Shown one piece after another: positions 4,716 through 5,236 of a stretch of 5,236 bases of DNA (position 1 is the stretch's first letter; the number at the start of each line of letters is the position of its first letter). Location: NCBI GenBank assembly GCA_016742295.1, contig JACVCA010000110.1, forward strand, positions 1 to 5,236. Reading direction: 5' to 3'. Below the pieces are notes generated by a model that did not search any database, was not told where the DNA came from, and saw only the letters and a list, made by a program, of their open reading frames with translations. Both the position numbers and the translations under genes were made by a program. The stretch is from Alphaproteobacteria bacterium. Lineage in GTDB: Bacteria > Pseudomonadota > Alphaproteobacteria > JAGOMX01.

Positions 4716-5236
4716 TTAGTTATCTAAAAAGCTCCGCAACTTTCGTGAACGACTAGGATGTTTAAGTTTACGCAAAGCTTTTGCTTCAATTTGACGAATA
4801 CGCTCGCGGGTTACAGAAAACTGTTGACCTACTTCTTCTAAAGTATGATCGGTATTCATTCCAATTCCAAACCTCATACGTAACACGCGTTCTTCACGGG
4901 GAGTTAAAGTTGATAGGACGCGAGTTGTCGTATCACGTAAATTTGCATGAACTGCAGCATCAATAGGAATAGTAGCATTTTTATCTTCAATAAAATCACC
5001 CAAATGCCCGTCTTCTTCATCACCGATTGGTGTCTCAAGGCTAATCGGCTCTTTGGCAATTTTTAAAACTTTGCGGACTTTCTCAAGAGGCATGCTAAGC
5101 TTTTCTGCAAGCTCTTCTGGGGTGGGTTCACGACCTATTTCATGCAGCATTTGTCTAGAGGTACGAACCAATTTATTGATAGTTTCAATCATGTGAACAG
5201 GAATACGGATTGTTCGCGCCTGGTCAGCAATAGAAC
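4716..5236 (-). CDS. rpoD: RNA polymerase primary sigma factor RpoD, C-terminal part
   Basis: The gene enters from the right edge on the minus strand and stops at 4716-4718, giving 173 visible codons. The first residues, SIADQARTIRIPVHMIETIN, are the end of region 2.4 and the start of region 3 and are typical of primary sigma factors. Region 3 follows (GREPTPEELAEKLSMPLEKV), then the linker region 3.2 containing GDEEDGHLGDFIED. Region 4.1 reads TPREERVLRMRFGIG (about 4857-4910). The region 4.2 helix-turn-helix that contacts the -35 box (HTLEEVGQQFSVTRERIRQ, about 4790-4850) is intact. The tail HPSRSRKLRSFLDN is the standard RpoD ending. The near-consensus promoter before pgk is the kind this factor would recognise. 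The 63-base gap to pgk has no clear terminator; TTTAGA/TCTAAA (6 bp, long loop) is the only weak stem seen. Confidence 0.97.
   Translation of the reverse strand, partial: SIADQARTIRIPVHMIETINKLVRTSRQMLHEIGREPTPEELAEKLSMPLEKVRKVLKIAKEPISLETPIGDEEDGHLGDFIEDKNATIPIDAAVHANLRDTTTRVLSTLTPREERVLRMRFGIGMNTDHTLEEVGQQFSVTRERIRQIEAKALRKLKHPSRSRKLRSFLDN

Noticed and set aside
4781..4966. Open plus-strand frame of 61 codons opposite rpoD
   Set aside because: It is antisense to sigma regions 4.1 and 4.2, which fully explain the sequence.

Overview
The window is AT-rich and has the gene content of an alphaproteobacterium. EF-P (efp) is followed 18 bases later by an inositol-monophosphatase-family gene (suhB), a pairing I know from Alphaproteobacteria, and the EF-P, SuhB, PGK and RpoD proteins all read as alphaproteobacterial. 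Low GC, decayed insertion-sequence debris and a probable exported effector-like protein suggest a host-associated lineage such as Holosporales/Paracaedibacter-like bacteria. A complete pgk argues against Rickettsia itself, which lacks glycolysis. The lineage is inference; no rRNA gene is present to settle it.

Layout. (1) Positions 1-716, + strand: the 3' part of a gene for a probably exported protein. Its Thr-Cys-His spacing fits the CheD/YfiH/CNF1-type cysteine hydrolase (deamidase) fold. (2) 717-1102: a noncoding leader region with a perfect -10 box, a strong Shine-Dalgarno site in front of a 15-codon mini-ORF ending in a run of eight T, a tandem 11-base repeat and a 9-bp inverted repeat, all upstream of efp. 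(3) 1103-2491: efp and suhB, a two-gene operon. (4) 2492-3436: a decayed accessory island. It holds about 330 bases without a gene, a minus-strand IS6-type transposase fragment with a one-base deletion, and a plus-strand remnant frame broken by one TGA. (5) 3459-4652: intact pgk, with its own well-formed sigma-70 promoter lying inside the island's edge. (6) 4716-5236, - strand: the C-terminal third of rpoD, convergent with pgk.

efp, suhB, pgk and rpoD are housekeeping genes: relief of ribosome stalling, inositol phosphate hydrolysis or RNA-related SuhB function, glycolysis, and primary sigma factor. The parts most worth a second look are the CheD-like protein at the left edge, the leader region before efp, the altered substrate pocket of SuhB, and the unrecognised broken frame beside the IS remnant. 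I see no CRISPR array, tRNA, rRNA or replication origin.
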